A stretch of 64,000 nucleotides of DNA from Methylococcales bacterium (GTDB lineage Bacteria; Pseudomonadota; Gammaproteobacteria; Methylococcales; Methylomonadaceae), in assembly GCA_030693155.1 (NCBI GenBank), contig JAUYBJ010000084.1:1-64000 (forward strand), written 5' to 3'. The notes beneath the pieces were generated by a model. That model was not told where the DNA came from. It did no database searches and saw only the letters and a list, made by a program, of their open reading frames with translations. This document shows positions 35,272-45,652 of this stretch, in pieces. The position numbers and the translations under genes are program-made. Each line of letters begins with the position of its first letter. The stretch's first letter is position 1.

Positions 35272-36623
35272 AAATCCTGCTTACCGTGCATCAGTTTGTC
35301 CCTGAATGGTCGGCGGGTACCGAAATACTGACCTTTAGCGTAGCAAAAGAATTAATGCGCCGTGGGCATCAAGTCACTGTGTTTACAGGTTTTCCTGTCG
35401 CAGAAAATCCACCCGCTGACCAACGCATAGACCGTTATGAAATCGAAGGCATCAGCGTGTATCGTTATGCCCACGCAATGTTAGCGACCGCCGAACAAGC
35501 CGCCACTACTGAAATTGAATACGACAATCACTTGGCAACGCGCTTATTTGATGACCTCGTTGCCAATGTACAACCCGACATTATTCATTTTTTCCATTTC
35601 TTCCGTTTAGGCTCAGGTTTAATTGATGTCGCCGTCAAACGCGGCATATTGGCTTATTTTACCCCCACCGATTTTTGGACGATTTGCCCGACCAATCAAT
35701 TGTTACTGACCGATAACACTATGTGCAAAGGCCCCAGTTGTGCGGCGGGCAATTGTATAAAACATATCGTGATGCTGACGCGGGGCGAAAAAGAACGCAA
35801 CTTCATGTCAAAATTACCGACACCGATTGCCGATATATCGGCACTGTTGATTAGCAAATTGTTTGCTAAACGTCATCATTTAGCCTTGGAAATCAGCGCG
35901 ATGGTCAAGCGCAGCAAACTGAATGTGGCGCGAGTGAATCAATTACAACGCATTTTTTCGCCCTCACGCCTGATGACTGAAACGCTGGTTAATAACGGCA
36001 TTAATGCGGATTTAATGCAATCCACGGCTTTCGGTATTGACGTATCAGGTTATGAACACGCCCAAACACGCACAGGCGTTGCGCGTACCATCGGTTTTAT
36101 CGGCACTATTTCCGAAACCAAAGGGTGTCATGTATTGATAAACGCCTTTAAACAATTGAACCTGCCCGACGTGCGCTTAAAAATGTATGGCAGTTTTGAG
36201 CATTACCCCGATTACGCGGCAAGTCTGCAAGCCTTAGCGGCGGAGTGTGACGCGATTGAATTTTGCGGTACATTTCCTAATCAGCAAATCGCTCACGTCT
36301 TAAGTGAACTGGACGCATTGGTTGTGCCGTCACTGTGGTATGAAAACACCCCGTTAGTCGTGTATTCCGCCTTAGCCGCGCGTTGCCCTGTGGTTGCCTC
36401 TAATTTTGCGGGTATGTCCGAAGTGGTGCGTCATGACGACAACGGCTTATTATTTACCGCAGGTGATGCGGATTTATTGGCAGAAACCCTGCGTTCTTTA
36501 GCAACCACCGCCGATTTATTGCCGCGTTTAAGTGCCAATTGTCAGCCGCCTAAATCAACCGTACAGTATGTTGATGAGATAGAAGCGGTGTATCAACACG
36601 ACTTAGCCTCTACTAAAAAATGA
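35268..36623 (+). CDS. Family 4 glycosyltransferase (GT-B)
   Basis: GT-B transferase of 451 residues. N-terminal lobe: KILLTVHQFVPEWSAGTEIL, LMRRGHQVTVFTGFP and a Cys-rich stretch (CPTNQLLLTDNTMCKGPSCAAGNC, about 140-163) often seen in GT4 proteins of polysaccharide loci. C-terminal lobe: IGFIGTISETKGCHVLINAF, FCGTFPNQQIAHVLSELDALVVPSLWYENTPLVVYSALAARCPVVASNFAGMSEVV, containing the E-x7-E donor-binding region. Coupled by 4-base overlaps to the genes on both sides. Acceptor and donor unknown. Confidence 0.9.
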   Translation: MKILLTVHQFVPEWSAGTEILTFSVAKELMRRGHQVTVFTGFPVAENPPADQRIDRYEIEGISVYRYAHAMLATAEQAATTEIEYDNHLATRLFDDLVANVQPDIIHFFHFFRLGSGLIDVAVKRGILAYFTPTDFWTICPTNQLLLTDNTMCKGPSCAAGNCIKHIVMLTRGEKERNFMSKLPTPIADISALLISKLFAKRHHLALEISAMVKRSKLNVARVNQLQRIFSPSRLMTETLVNNGINADLMQSTAFGIDVSGYEHAQTRTGVARTIGFIGTISETKGCHVLINAFKQLNLPDVRLKMYGSFEHYPDYAASLQALAAECDAIEFCGTFPNQQIAHVLSELDALVVPSLWYENTPLVVYSALAARCPVVASNFAGMSEVVRHDDNGLLFTAGDADLLAETLRSLATTADLLPRLSANCQPPKSTVQYVDEIEAVYQHDLASTKK

Positions 36624-37612
36624 AACAGCTTTATCAATATGCCGTTAAATTAATCTGGTGGACAGTGACCTTGCAACTGGCACAACGCCTGCGCTTATGG
36701 TGGGCAGCGCGTCACGCCCATTTCGCACCGCCTACCGATAGCTATCATTTTGCCGTGCCGTTTAATTACGCCGTCACCCCGCCCGACGCGCCCGGTGTCG
36801 CGGTGATGTGTCATTTGTTTTATCCCGATATGCTGAGCGAATTTAAACCGTATTTGCTCAATATTCCGTTCGCTTTTGATTTATTCATCACCACCGATAC
36901 CGAACAAAAACAGCAACTGATTCAACAAAATCTATTAGATTGGCACAAAGGTGCAATAGACATTCGCCTCGTACCTAATCGCGGTAGGGACATTGCGCCC
37001 AAATTATTGGCATGGCACGATGTCTACCCGCGCTATGAATTTTTTCTGCATATTCATTCCAAAAAATCGCCGCACGCAGACAGTATTTTATCGGGCTGGC
37101 GCAATTATTTACTAAAAACCCTGTTAGGTTCAGAAGCCATCGTCAACAGTATTTTTGCCGCATTCAATAGCGATGCACAACTGGGTATGATTGCCCCTGA
37201 ACACTTTGCGCCTGTGCGCTCAGGGATAGGCTGGGGAACTAATTTTGCTGCCGCTGAAACGTTCGCCCGCGAGAAACTGACAATGCACTTATCGCTAGAA
37301 GGCAAAATAGATTTTCCATCGGGTTCGATGTTTTGGGCACGATCTGCGGCGATTAAACCCTTATTAGACCTGAATTTGTCCATAGAAGATTTTCAGCCTG
37401 AGAAAAAACAAATGGACGGCACACTGGCGCATATTATTGAACGGCTGTATTTTTTTATCTGCGAACAGGCGGGGTATCGTTGGATTAAAATTGCCAATCC
37501 TGCGTTACATCATAACGACAAAACTCTGTACATTGATAATCAAGAAATGCTGATAGAACGTATCAAACACACGCAATACGCTATTTTGCCATCCACAGAC
37601 ACTGATTTATAA
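36620..37612 (+). CDS. RgpF-like (rhamnan synthesis F family) protein
   Basis: A 330-residue protein with a single RgpF-like domain: VAVMCHLFYPDMLSEFKPYL, DLFITTDTEQKQQ, VPNRGRDIAPKLLAW, FLHIHSKKSPHAD, LGMIAPEHFAPVRSGIGWG, FPSGSMFWARSAAI. RgpF proteins are needed for rhamnose-glucose polysaccharide assembly in streptococci and are probable transferases. Its sequence closely parallels the C-terminal half of the protein at 32184-34265. The end overlaps the convergent panC by 6 bases and closes the polysaccharide locus. Confidence 0.87.
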   Translation: MKQLYQYAVKLIWWTVTLQLAQRLRLWWAARHAHFAPPTDSYHFAVPFNYAVTPPDAPGVAVMCHLFYPDMLSEFKPYLLNIPFAFDLFITTDTEQKQQLIQQNLLDWHKGAIDIRLVPNRGRDIAPKLLAWHDVYPRYEFFLHIHSKKSPHADSILSGWRNYLLKTLLGSEAIVNSIFAAFNSDAQLGMIAPEHFAPVRSGIGWGTNFAAAETFAREKLTMHLSLEGKIDFPSGSMFWARSAAIKPLLDLNLSIEDFQPEKKQMDGTLAHIIERLYFFICEQAGYRWIKIANPALHHNDKTLYIDNQEMLIERIKHTQYAILPSTDTDL

Positions 37613-38446
37613 CGCAACACTCATATTATCAATCAAGCGGGTTTTGCCCAGTTTTGCGGCAACTAACAACACCAGTTCAGTATCACCCTGCTGGGCTTGA
37701 GCTAAATCGAGACTACGGCAGATGCGAAAATAATCGGGCTGAAACCCTGCATTCCCTAAAGCTGATAAGGCTTGCTTTTCTACGCTGCTGTAATCCAAAC
37801 CCGCTACCATCGCCTCCCGCGCCGCACATAACGACTGATACAACAACGGGGCAAGCTGGTGTTCTGCTGGTGTTAAATAACCATTTCTGGAACTCATGGC
37901 TAAACCATTAGCCTCGCGTACGGTGTCTATACCGATAATGTCCACAGGCATATTCAAATCATTGACCATTGTGCGTATCACCGCCAATTGCTGAAAATCT
38001 TTCAGCCCGAATAATGCAACATCAGGTTGTACCATATTGAATAATTTACATACTACAGTCGCAACGCCATCAAAATGCCCGACGCGGGACGCGCCACAAT
38101 ACAGTTCAGATAAACCTGCCACACTGACCACGGTTTTCGCATTCGGTGCATACATTTCCGCCACTGACGGCAGAAATAATACATCGGTGTCTATCGCTTG
38201 CAGTTTTTCGGTGTCTTGTGCTTCGGTGCGCGGGTAACTGTCAAAATCTTCTCCTGCGCCGAATTGCGTCGGATTGACAAAAATACTGACCACGACTTTA
38301 TCGGCGTGCTGTTGGGCGGCGGTGACTAACTGACAATGCCCCGCGTGTAAATTGCCCATAGTGGGTACAAAGGCGATACGCTCACCTGCGACTTTCCAAG
38401 TGTAAATAAGGGTGCGTAGGGCTTGGACGGTGTTGACTATCTGCAT
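37607..38446 (-). CDS. panC: Pantothenate synthetase (pantoate-beta-alanine ligase)
   Basis: Joins pantoate and beta-alanine with ATP to give pantothenate, the precursor of coenzyme A. The 279 residues carry the HIGH-type motif VPTMGNLHAGHCQLV, VVSIFVNPTQFGAGEDFDSYPRT, ALFGLKDFQQLAVI and SSRNGYL (the KMSKS equivalent). The start codon abuts the panB stop directly. Last gene of the pcnB-folK-panB-panC operon. Confidence 0.97.
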   Translation of the reverse strand: MQIVNTVQALRTLIYTWKVAGERIAFVPTMGNLHAGHCQLVTAAQQHADKVVVSIFVNPTQFGAGEDFDSYPRTEAQDTEKLQAIDTDVLFLPSVAEMYAPNAKTVVSVAGLSELYCGASRVGHFDGVATVVCKLFNMVQPDVALFGLKDFQQLAVIRTMVNDLNMPVDIIGIDTVREANGLAMSSRNGYLTPAEHQLAPLLYQSLCAAREAMVAGLDYSSVEKQALSALGNAGFQPDYFRICRSLDLAQAQQGDTELVLLVAAKLGKTRLIDNMSVAL

Positions 38447-39262
38447 TTAAAAACTGTGTTCAGGAGTGGGAAATTGGCTTTGTTTGACTGCCAGCTGATA
38501 AGCGGCAAGCGCGTCGCGGATACTATGTGCATCGTGCATAAAATTCTTGGAAAATCGAGGCGATTTGCCGATACTGATACCCAGCATATCGTACAGTACC
38601 AGCACTTGCCCGTCACAACCCACCCCTGCACCGATACCGATGGTAGGAATGGTCAATTCATGACTGATGAGTTTGGCAAGCGCGGCAGGGACGCATTCCA
38701 GCACTAATAAACTCGCGCCTGCTTGCTGGAGTTGGTGGGCATTTTCAAGAATTTTGTCAGCATCGGCACTGGTTTTACCTTGCACTTTATAAACCCCCGT
38801 GTGGTTAATGTGTTGCGGTAATAGCCCTAAATGCCCGCAGACAGGAATGCCCTGCTCGACTAAAAAACGCGTTGTGTCCGTTCGCGCACCTTCTAATTTG
38901 ACCATTTGCGCACCGCTTTCCTGCATTAAACGGGCGGCATTTTGCGCGGCAATCAAGGGCGTGGGATAGCTCATAAACGGTAAATCGGCAATGATAAACG
39001 CGCGTTGCCGTGCCTGACTGACACAACGGGTATGATAAATCATGTCGTCAATCGTGACGGGCAGCGTGGTACTGCGTCCTTGTATCACCATGCCCAAGGA
39101 ATCACCGACCAGTAACAATTCAATACCGACGGCATCACATAAGGCACTGAAACTGGCATCATACGCGGTTAAACAGGTAATTTTTTCACCACGCTGTTTC
39201 ATGGCGGTGATGTCCTGCATGGTTAAGGTTTTGACGGTCGTGCCGTACAGTGCATTACTCAT
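38447..39262 (-). CDS. panB: 3-methyl-2-oxobutanoate hydroxymethyltransferase
   Basis: Transfers a hydroxymethyl group from methylene-tetrahydrofolate to ketoisovalerate, giving ketopantoate. A TIM barrel of 271 residues: TMQDITAMKQRGEKITCLTAYDASFS, LLVGDSLGMVIQGRSTTLPVTIDDM, MVKLEGA, VCGHLGLLPQHIN and TIGIGAGVGCDGQVLVLYDMLGI. It overlaps folK by 4 bases and abuts panC. Confidence 0.97.
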   Translation of the reverse strand: MSNALYGTTVKTLTMQDITAMKQRGEKITCLTAYDASFSALCDAVGIELLLVGDSLGMVIQGRSTTLPVTIDDMIYHTRCVSQARQRAFIIADLPFMSYPTPLIAAQNAARLMQESGAQMVKLEGARTDTTRFLVEQGIPVCGHLGLLPQHINHTGVYKVQGKTSADADKILENAHQLQQAGASLLVLECVPAALAKLISHELTIPTIGIGAGVGCDGQVLVLYDMLGISIGKSPRFSKNFMHDAHSIRDALAAYQLAVKQSQFPTPEHSF

Positions 39263-39753
39263 AACCGTTTGAGTCCCGCTAACGGGCAGTGTTCCAGTAA
39301 TTCAACCAGCTTGCCTTTGTTGGGAATATCCAGTTGCGGGGCGATTTCATGCAGCGGATAGAGTACAAACTCGCGTTCGGTCATGCCGATATGCGGTATG
39401 GTTAAATCAGGCAGTTCAATGACTTGCTCGCCGTACAGTAAGATGTCTAAATCCAGCGTGCGTGCGCCCCAGCGTTCAGCCCTGACGCGCCCATGACTGT
39501 TTTCAATGGCTTGTAAGGCGCGGAGTAATTCCAGCGGTGACAGCTCGGTTGTCACTGCCATGACTGCATTGACATAATCAGGCTGGTCTTGCGGCCCCAT
39601 CGGTGCGCTGTGATAAAGACTGGAAAAACCCTGTTCTGCAATACCTGTCACTGCGGCAATCGCGGCGCGGGCTGAATGGATTTGTTCGCTTGGATTTTCT
39701 AGGTTACTGCCTAAACCGATGTAGGCAATAACCTTGGTTGGTGTTGTGTGCAT
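39259..39753 (-). CDS. folK: 2-amino-4-hydroxy-6-hydroxymethyldihydropteridine diphosphokinase
   Basis: Pyrophosphorylates 6-hydroxymethyl-dihydropterin in folate synthesis. The 164 residues contain AYIGLGSNLENPSEQI, SSLYHSAPMGPQDQPDYVNAV and the family signature RWGARTLDLDILLYG. It lies between pcnB (23 bp upstream) and panB (4-base overlap), linking folate and pantothenate synthesis in one operon. Confidence 0.97.
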   Translation of the reverse strand: MHTTPTKVIAYIGLGSNLENPSEQIHSARAAIAAVTGIAEQGFSSLYHSAPMGPQDQPDYVNAVMAVTTELSPLELLRALQAIENSHGRVRAERWGARTLDLDILLYGEQVIELPDLTIPHIGMTEREFVLYPLHEIAPQLDIPNKGKLVELLEHCPLAGLKRL

Positions 39754-39776
39754 AATAATGTGTGTGAACGAGGCGA

Positions 39777-41150
39777 TTACTCGGTACTCGTTACATTGGT
39801 GGTGGTTTTTTTGCGGTAGACTCTTTTGCGCGGTGCTTTGCTGGTTTTAGCATTACGCGGCGGTGCGGTCATTTTGCGCTGTTCATTTTCATTGGCATTT
39901 TGGTAAATTTCCCACCATTTTACCACTTCCATCTCTGCACCACCTGTTTGGGCGCGTAATAACAGAAAATCGTAAGCCGCTCTAAAACGCGGATGGGTAA
40001 TCAAGCGGCTGGGTTTAGAGCCGAACCGTGCGTTAAATTTGGGTTGTAAACTCCACACTTCGCGCATGGCGAGCGTGATATGTCGTGGTAGCGCGGTGCT
40101 TTTCACCTGCATGGCAATCACTTCGTTAGCCGCTTCCTGATACGCTAAAAATTCAGGCGCACCTTTTAGCGTGTTTTGTTGGGCGCGTATTTGGACTGCA
40201 TCCCATAAAAACGCGGCAAATAAAAAGTATGAGGTGACCGTTTTACCTTCGGCAATGCGATTGTCAGAATTTTCCAGTGCTTTAATGAGTAATAAACGCG
40301 GGAAGCCTTGATCTTCAACCGCCAAGCTGTTTTCTGTGGCGGGAAACAGCACTTGAAACAGTCCGTAGTGACGAAGCATTTCAAAGGTTTGCAGCGCGTA
40401 ACCTGATAAAAATAATTTTAAGGCTTCATCGTACAAACGGGCGGCAGGAATACTGGCTAATAGCGGCGCGACATCGTGGATGGATTTTTCACACGCGGGA
40501 TCAATATGAAAACCCAATTTAACGGCAAAACGTACTGCACGAATCATGCGCACAGGGTCTTCACGAAAACGGGTTTCAGGGTCGCCGATTAAGCGCAACA
40601 CGCCCGCTTTGTGATCATCCATGCCGCCTGTGTAATCGACCACGGAAAAATCTTTGATGTTGTAGTACAAGGCATTAACGGTGAAGTCACGCCGCCATAC
40701 GTCTTCTTCAATCGTGCCGTAGACATTATCACGCAACAATCGCCCTTCTTTATTCAGTACCTGTTCGTCATTTTGCGCTTCGCCTGTCCCCCGAAACGTG
40801 GCAACTTCAATTACTTCACGCCCAAAATGTACATGAGCCAAACGAAAACGGCGACCGATGATGCGGCAATTACGAAATACTTTGCGTACCTGCTCAGGGT
40901 CGGCATTGGTGACCACATCAAAATCTTTCGGTTCGCGTCCCAGTAATAAATCGCGCACACAACCACCGACCAGATACGCATCAAAGCCGTCTTTTTGCAG
41001 TCGGTACAACACTTTTAGCGCGTTTTCACTGATTTGTTTGCGGGAAATACAGTGTTCTGAACGTGTATAGATGCTAACGGCGCGTTGTACGCTGACCGGC
41101 TCAACTTCATTTTTAGCTGAGTTAATAATTTTTTTGAAAAAGTTTAAAAT
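39777..41150 (-). CDS. pcnB: Poly(A) polymerase I, probable AUU start codon
   Basis: Adds 3' poly(A) tails that mark RNAs for decay. From ATT 41150 the product has 457 residues: a helical basic N-terminus (LNFFKKIINSAKN), CISRKQISENALKVLYRLQK, the nucleotidyltransferase motif LVGGCVRDLLLGREPKDFDVVTNA, RIIGRRFRLAHVHFG, RRDFTVNALYYN and PVRMIRAVRFAVKLGF. The basic C-terminal tail (PPRNAKTSKAPRKRVYRKKT) is typical. No ATG, GTG or TTG occurs in frame between the upstream TGA and a GTG at 41012, but that GTG lies inside the conserved region (at LYRLQK). ATT 41150 has AGGG nine bases upstream. E. coli pcnB is known to start at AUU, so this is probably conserved low-level translation. Confidence 0.88.
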   Translation of the reverse strand: MLNFFKKIINSAKNEVEPVSVQRAVSIYTRSEHCISRKQISENALKVLYRLQKDGFDAYLVGGCVRDLLLGREPKDFDVVTNADPEQVRKVFRNCRIIGRRFRLAHVHFGREVIEVATFRGTGEAQNDEQVLNKEGRLLRDNVYGTIEEDVWRRDFTVNALYYNIKDFSVVDYTGGMDDHKAGVLRLIGDPETRFREDPVRMIRAVRFAVKLGFHIDPACEKSIHDVAPLLASIPAARLYDEALKLFLSGYALQTFEMLRHYGLFQVLFPATENSLAVEDQGFPRLLLIKALENSDNRIAEGKTVTSYFLFAAFLWDAVQIRAQQNTLKGAPEFLAYQEAANEVIAMQVKSTALPRHITLAMREVWSLQPKFNARFGSKPSRLITHPRFRAAYDFLLLRAQTGGAEMEVVKWWEIYQNANENEQRKMTAPPRNAKTSKAPRKRVYRKKTTTNVTSTE

Positions 41151-41338
41151 GACCTGTAACCCTGTTTGTTTTGCCTTGTTTTGATAATCATATCATTTCA
41201 ATCAATTCTAGCCCAATCTATAGGGTGGTTTTCTTTTACATTATGCTTTTGTATATAGTAAAATCATTGACCTAATGGCTATCTGCTCGGCAGATAAGTA
41301 TTCAGAGAACTCTCATTAACACACTATCCGGTATCGTT

Positions 41339-41521
41339 ATGTTCAAAAAAATTCTTAATGGTCTGATTGACCATCCGTTCTTAACCAGTATTTTTGTCGC
41401 TGATTTTGGTGTTCTACTGTTTCACAGACCGCCTTTTCTATTCTCATTGCTGATGCTGGGTGCATTAATGGCAATGTGTATGTATTTTGGTCAAAAATTA
41501 GCCTTATTCAACAACATCTAA
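41339..41521 (+). CDS. Small membrane protein, unknown
   Basis: A 60-residue frame (MFKKILNGLIDHPFLTSIFVADFGVLL...) with two hydrophobic segments (about 15-28 and 31-51) separated by HRPP, and a Lys-containing amphipathic N-terminus. No strong ribosome site is seen before the ATG. It ends 7 bases before the RDD-family gene on the same strand, which supports it being a real upstream partner. Not recognised. Confidence 0.55.
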   Translation: MFKKILNGLIDHPFLTSIFVADFGVLLFHRPPFLFSLLMLGALMAMCMYFGQKLALFNNI

Positions 41522-41528
41522 TAATTAA

Positions 41529-41981
41529 TTGTCTAATAATAATGCTGAAACCCCTGCAAAACCAGGTGCAGATAACCCATCAGCCCCTGGTTTTTTATGC
41601 CGATTGGCAATCGTTGTTTACGATTTTCTCTTACTCATCGCCCTGCTCTTTTTAGCGACTGCGCTGTTATTGCCCTTTAATGCAGGCGAAGCGTTCACAC
41701 GCGAACAAGTCTTTTATCCTGTTTACCTGCTGATAGTCAGCTTTATTTTTTATGGCTGGTTCTGGACGCATGGCGGACAAACCTTAGGCTTGCGAGCATG
41801 GAAAGCTAAAGTGTTGACCATTAATCAACAACCTATTAACTGGACTCAGGCGTTAGTACGGTTTATCACGGCTTTTGCCTCCTGCGGGCTGGGTTTGTTA
41901 TGGATACTGGTCGATAAAAAGCGATGCGGTTGGCACGATTACTTATCCAAAACAGCAGTGTTTTTTGACACAAAAAAATAA
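41529..41981 (+). CDS. RDD-family membrane protein
   Basis: The 150-residue protein begins at a TTG codon; no internal Met precedes the domain, so no better start exists. The RDD domain covers about 23-145: GFLCRLAIVVYDFLLLIALLFLATALLLPF (Arg and Asp in the first helix), FYPVYLLIVSFIFYGWFWTHGGQTLGLRAWKAKV and LLWILVDKKRCGWHDYLSKTAV. Three membrane helices. RDD proteins are of unknown or ion-transport function. An unstructured N-terminus rich in Asn and Pro precedes the domain. Confidence 0.8.
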   Translation: MSNNNAETPAKPGADNPSAPGFLCRLAIVVYDFLLLIALLFLATALLLPFNAGEAFTREQVFYPVYLLIVSFIFYGWFWTHGGQTLGLRAWKAKVLTINQQPINWTQALVRFITAFASCGLGLLWILVDKKRCGWHDYLSKTAVFFDTKK

Positions 41982-42029
41982 AGATGCAGATGCCCGCCTC
42001 TGCAATAACTTATCTGACTTGATAACGCT

Positions 42030-44075
42030 ATGAATAATCCTTTGTTAATAAACGCCACCCTCCCCTTATTTTCTCAAATAAAACCTGAACACGTTGAGCC
42101 TGCCATTGATGCGCTATTGGCGGAAGCGCGTGCCGTTGTTGAAGAGCAACTGCAAACTCGCAAAAATTACTCGTGGGAAAAGCTCATCCAACCATTGGAC
42201 GATGTGGAAAATAAACTGCATAAAGCATGGTCGCCCGTCAGTCATCTTAATGCTGTGCTGAACAGCGAAGAACTACGCGCCGCTTATAATGCCTGCTTAC
42301 CTAAACTCAGCGATTACGGCACGGAAATGGGGCAGAACAAAGCCTTATTTAATGCCTATCGCATGATTTCTAAAAGTACCGAATTTGCCAGTTTCGATGT
42401 AGCGCAACAAAAAATTATTCGTAACGCGCTAAGAGATTTCAGATTATCAGGTATTGATTTAACCGAAGCACAAAAACAACGCTACAAAGAAATTGCTCAG
42501 GAATTATCCCAGTTTACCAGCCGTTTTGAGGAAAATGTCCTCGATGCCACCAATGCGTGGATCAAACTCATTACTCACAAAACCGACTTGGCAGGCTTGC
42601 CTGAATCGGCATTGGCTCAGGCAAAGCAAACCGCCGAAAGTCGCGGTGAAGAGGGCTGGATGATTACCCTGCAATTTCCGTCTTATCTTGCCGTCATGAC
42701 CTATGCAGACGACTGGAATTTACGCCGCGAACATTACGAAGCCTTTGCCACCCGTGCCTCCGACCAAGGGCCGCAATACCCTGAAAAAGACTTTGACAAC
42801 ACCCCCGTGATGGAACGTATTTTGGCATTGCGCCATGAAAAAGCCTTGTTATTAGGCTTTAATAATTACGCTGAGCTATCTCTTGCCACCAAAATGGCAA
42901 ACAAACCTGAAGAAGTCATGGCGTTTCTGGACGATTTAGCGGCTAAATCATGGCGACAAGCGCGTAATGACCTGATTGAACTCAAAGAATTCGCCTTGGA
43001 ACATTACCATTTTGGCGATCTTGAACCGTGGGACATCGGTTATTACAGCGAAAAAATGCGCCGCCACCAATACCAACTCTCACAAGAAGAAGTTAAACAA
43101 TACTTTCCGATTACGCGTGTATTACCCGGATTATTTGCTATCGTTGAAGAACTATACGGCTTACAAATCAAGGAAATAAGTGATTTTGACAGCTGGCATC
43201 CTGATGTGCAGTTTTTTGAAATCCACGACCAAGACGGACAACTGCGCGGACAATTTTATCTGGATCTGTATGCGCGGGAACACAAACGCGGCGGCGCGTG
43301 GATGGATGATTGCGTGGGGCGCAGAAAAGTCGATGACGTGGTGCAAACGCCCGTCGCTTATTTAGTGTGCAATTTTACGCCGCCGACAGGTGATGAACCT
43401 GCGCTATTGACCCATGATGAAGTCACTACGCTGTTTCATGAATTCGGTCACGGCTTGCATCATTTACTCACCCAAGTCGATTATTCAGGCGTATCAGGCA
43501 TTAACGGCGTGGAATGGGATGCGGTCGAACTACCCAGCCAATTCATGGAAAACTGGTGCTGGGAAAAACAAGCCTTAGCCCTGATTTCAGCACATTATCA
43601 AACAGGCGAAGCGTTACCCGATAGCCTGTTTGACAAAATGATAGCCGCGAAAAACTTTCAGGCGGGTATGCAGATGGCAAGACAACTGGAATTCAGTTTA
43701 TTTGATTTTAGAATTTACCGTGATTTTGACCCCGAAAAAGGCGGTCGTATTTACAACACTCTGGAAAAAGTCAGATCCCAAGTTGCCGTCATGCCTGCCG
43801 CGCCGTTTAATCGCTTCGCCCATAGTTTCTCCCATATTTTTGCAGGTGGCTACGCGGCAGGTTATTACAGCTACAAATGGGCAGAAGTATTATCCAGTGA
43901 CGCGTTCTCGTTATTTGAAGAAAACGGTATTTTTGACAGCACTACAGGGCAGTCATTTCTGCACAATATCCTTGAAAAAGGCGGTAGTGAAGAAGCCATG
44001 AGTTTGTTTGTTAAATTTCGCGGACGCAAACCCAACATAGACGCACTACTGCGACATAACGGCATTAATCCATGA
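42030..44075 (+). CDS. prlC: Oligopeptidase A (M3 family zinc metallopeptidase)
   Basis: Cytosolic zinc endopeptidase degrading short peptides, including cleaved signal peptides. The 681 residues match the family. The zinc motif HEFGHGLHH lies near residue 470 ([15 protein letters not shown]), with the third ligand Glu downstream in [33 protein letters not shown] and [34 protein letters not shown] are characteristic of M3A peptidases. Its stop overlaps the ubiD start (ATGA). Confidence 0.96.
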   Translation: MNNPLLINATLPLFSQIKPEHVEPAIDALLAEARAVVEEQLQTRKNYSWEKLIQPLDDVENKLHKAWSPVSHLNAVLNSEELRAAYNACLPKLSDYGTEMGQNKALFNAYRMISKSTEFASFDVAQQKIIRNALRDFRLSGIDLTEAQKQRYKEIAQELSQFTSRFEENVLDATNAWIKLITHKTDLAGLPESALAQAKQTAESRGEEGWMITLQFPSYLAVMTYADDWNLRREHYEAFATRASDQGPQYPEKDFDNTPVMERILALRHEKALLLGFNNYAELSLATKMANKPEEVMAFLDDLAAKSWRQARNDLIELKEFALEHYHFGDLEPWDIGYYSEKMRRHQYQLSQEEVKQYFPITRVLPGLFAIVEELYGLQIKEISDFDSWHPDVQFFEIHDQDGQLRGQFYLDLYAREHKRGGAWMDDCVGRRKVDDVVQTPVAYLVCNFTPPTGDEPALLTHDEVTTLFHEFGHGLHHLLTQVDYSGVSGINGVEWDAVELPSQFMENWCWEKQALALISAHYQTGEALPDSLFDKMIAAKNFQAGMQMARQLEFSLFDFRIYRDFDPEKGGRIYNTLEKVRSQVAVMPAAPFNRFAHSFSHIFAGGYAAGYYSYKWAEVLSSDAFSLFEENGIFDSTTGQSFLHNILEKGGSEEAMSLFVKFRGRKPNIDALLRHNGINP

Positions 44076-45532
44076 AATACCGTGACCTGCGCGACTTCAT
44101 CACTCAACTGGAAAAACAGGGCGAACTAAAACGCATCACCGTTCCAGTGAATCCCTATCTGGAAATGACGGAAATTTGTGATCGGGTACTCAAACAACAA
44201 GGCCCCGCGCTGTTATTTGAGAATCCCACAGGCTACAACATTCCCGTGTTAGCCAATTTATTCGGTACGCCGCGCCGTGTCGCAATGGGAATGGGCGCGG
44301 AATCGGTCACTGAATTGCGCGGCATCGGCGAACTGCTTGCCACGCTCAAAGAACCTGAGCCGCCGAAAGGCATGAAAGATGCGTGGGACAAATTTCCCAT
44401 GTACAAACAAGTGCTGAATATGGCTCCTAAACTGGTCAGCAGTCCGCCGTGTCAGGAACTGGTCAGAGTCGGCGATGAGATTGATTTAAGCGATTACCCG
44501 ATACAAACCTGTTGGCCCGATGATGCCGCGCCGCTCATCACTTGGCCGTTAGTCATCACTAAAGGCCCGCATAAACAACGGCAAAATCTGGGCATTTATC
44601 GCCAGCAAGTCATCAGTAAAAATAAAGTCATCATGCGCTGGTTGGCACATCGTGGCGGTGCGCTGGATTTTAGAGAATGGCAGCTTGCTTATCCCAATGA
44701 GCCGTTTCCTGTTGCCGTCGCCTTAGGTGCAGACCCAGCCAGCATTTTAGCCGCTGTCACGCCCGTACCCGACACCCTGTCAGAATATGCGTTTGCAGGT
44801 TTATTGCGCGGCAGTAAAACTGAAGTTGCCAAGTGTTTACTGAGCGATTTACACGTCCCCGCCAGTGCCGAAATTGTCTTGGAAGGCTTTATTTATCCCA
44901 ATGAAACCGCACCCGAAGGCCCGTTCGGCGATCACACAGGCTATTACAATGAAGTGGGTGAATTTCCTGTCTTTACGGTAGAGCGCATTACCCAACGCAC
45001 CGCGCCCATTTATCACAGCACGTTCACCGGCAAACCACCTGATGAACCTGCGATTTTAGGCGTGGCGTTAAATGAGGTATTCGTACCGATTTTACAAAAA
45101 CAATTCCCTGAAATTGTTGATTTTTACCTGCCGCCCGAAGGCTGTTCATACCGCATGGCAGTTATCAGCATGAAAAAACAGTACGCAGGTCATGCCAAGC
45201 GCGTCATGCTGGGTACTTGGTCGTATTTACGGCAATTCATGTACACCAAATTTGTCATCGTCGTCGATGATGATATTGATGTGCGCAACTGGCAGGAAGT
45301 CATCTGGGCAATCACCACGCGCATGGATCCTGCCCGCGATTTAACGATTTTAGAAAATACGCCAATTGATTATCTGGATTTTGCCTCACCCGTGTCGGGT
45401 TTAGGCTCAAAAGTCGGCTTTGATGCTACTAATAAGTGGGCAGGCGAAACCAACCGCGAATGGGGCAGAACCATCGTCATGTCACCCGATGTCATCCAGC
45501 GGGTTGACGCAATGTGGGATTCGTTGTTTTAA
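44072..45532 (+). CDS. ubiD: 4-hydroxy-3-polyprenylbenzoate decarboxylase UbiD
   Basis: Prenylated-FMN-dependent decarboxylase of ubiquinone synthesis. The 486 residues contain [48 protein letters not shown] (prFMN and Mn-binding region), [30 protein letters not shown] and [16 protein letters not shown], with the conserved C-terminal [14 protein letters not shown]. It requires prFMN made by UbiX, which is not in the window. Last gene of the prlC-ubiD pair; a hairpin with a T-run follows about 120 bases later. Confidence 0.96.
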   Translation: MKYRDLRDFITQLEKQGELKRITVPVNPYLEMTEICDRVLKQQGPALLFENPTGYNIPVLANLFGTPRRVAMGMGAESVTELRGIGELLATLKEPEPPKGMKDAWDKFPMYKQVLNMAPKLVSSPPCQELVRVGDEIDLSDYPIQTCWPDDAAPLITWPLVITKGPHKQRQNLGIYRQQVISKNKVIMRWLAHRGGALDFREWQLAYPNEPFPVAVALGADPASILAAVTPVPDTLSEYAFAGLLRGSKTEVAKCLLSDLHVPASAEIVLEGFIYPNETAPEGPFGDHTGYYNEVGEFPVFTVERITQRTAPIYHSTFTGKPPDEPAILGVALNEVFVPILQKQFPEIVDFYLPPEGCSYRMAVISMKKQYAGHAKRVMLGTWSYLRQFMYTKFVIVVDDDIDVRNWQEVIWAITTRMDPARDLTILENTPIDYLDFASPVSGLGSKVGFDATNKWAGETNREWGRTIVMSPDVIQRVDAMWDSLF

Positions 45533-45652
45533 CAAGTTGTCAGTCTACATTTATTATCAGCAATTAAAACAGAGAGCATAAAAAATGATACTGCCTTATT
45601 TGAAAATCTGTAAATCGGATCGTACATTACCGCGTATGGATTGATCGTGGGT

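Noticed and set aside
39777-41012. pcnB starting at GTG 41012
   Set aside because: That codon lies inside the conserved ISENALKV-LYRL segment, so the protein would lack its conserved N-terminus.
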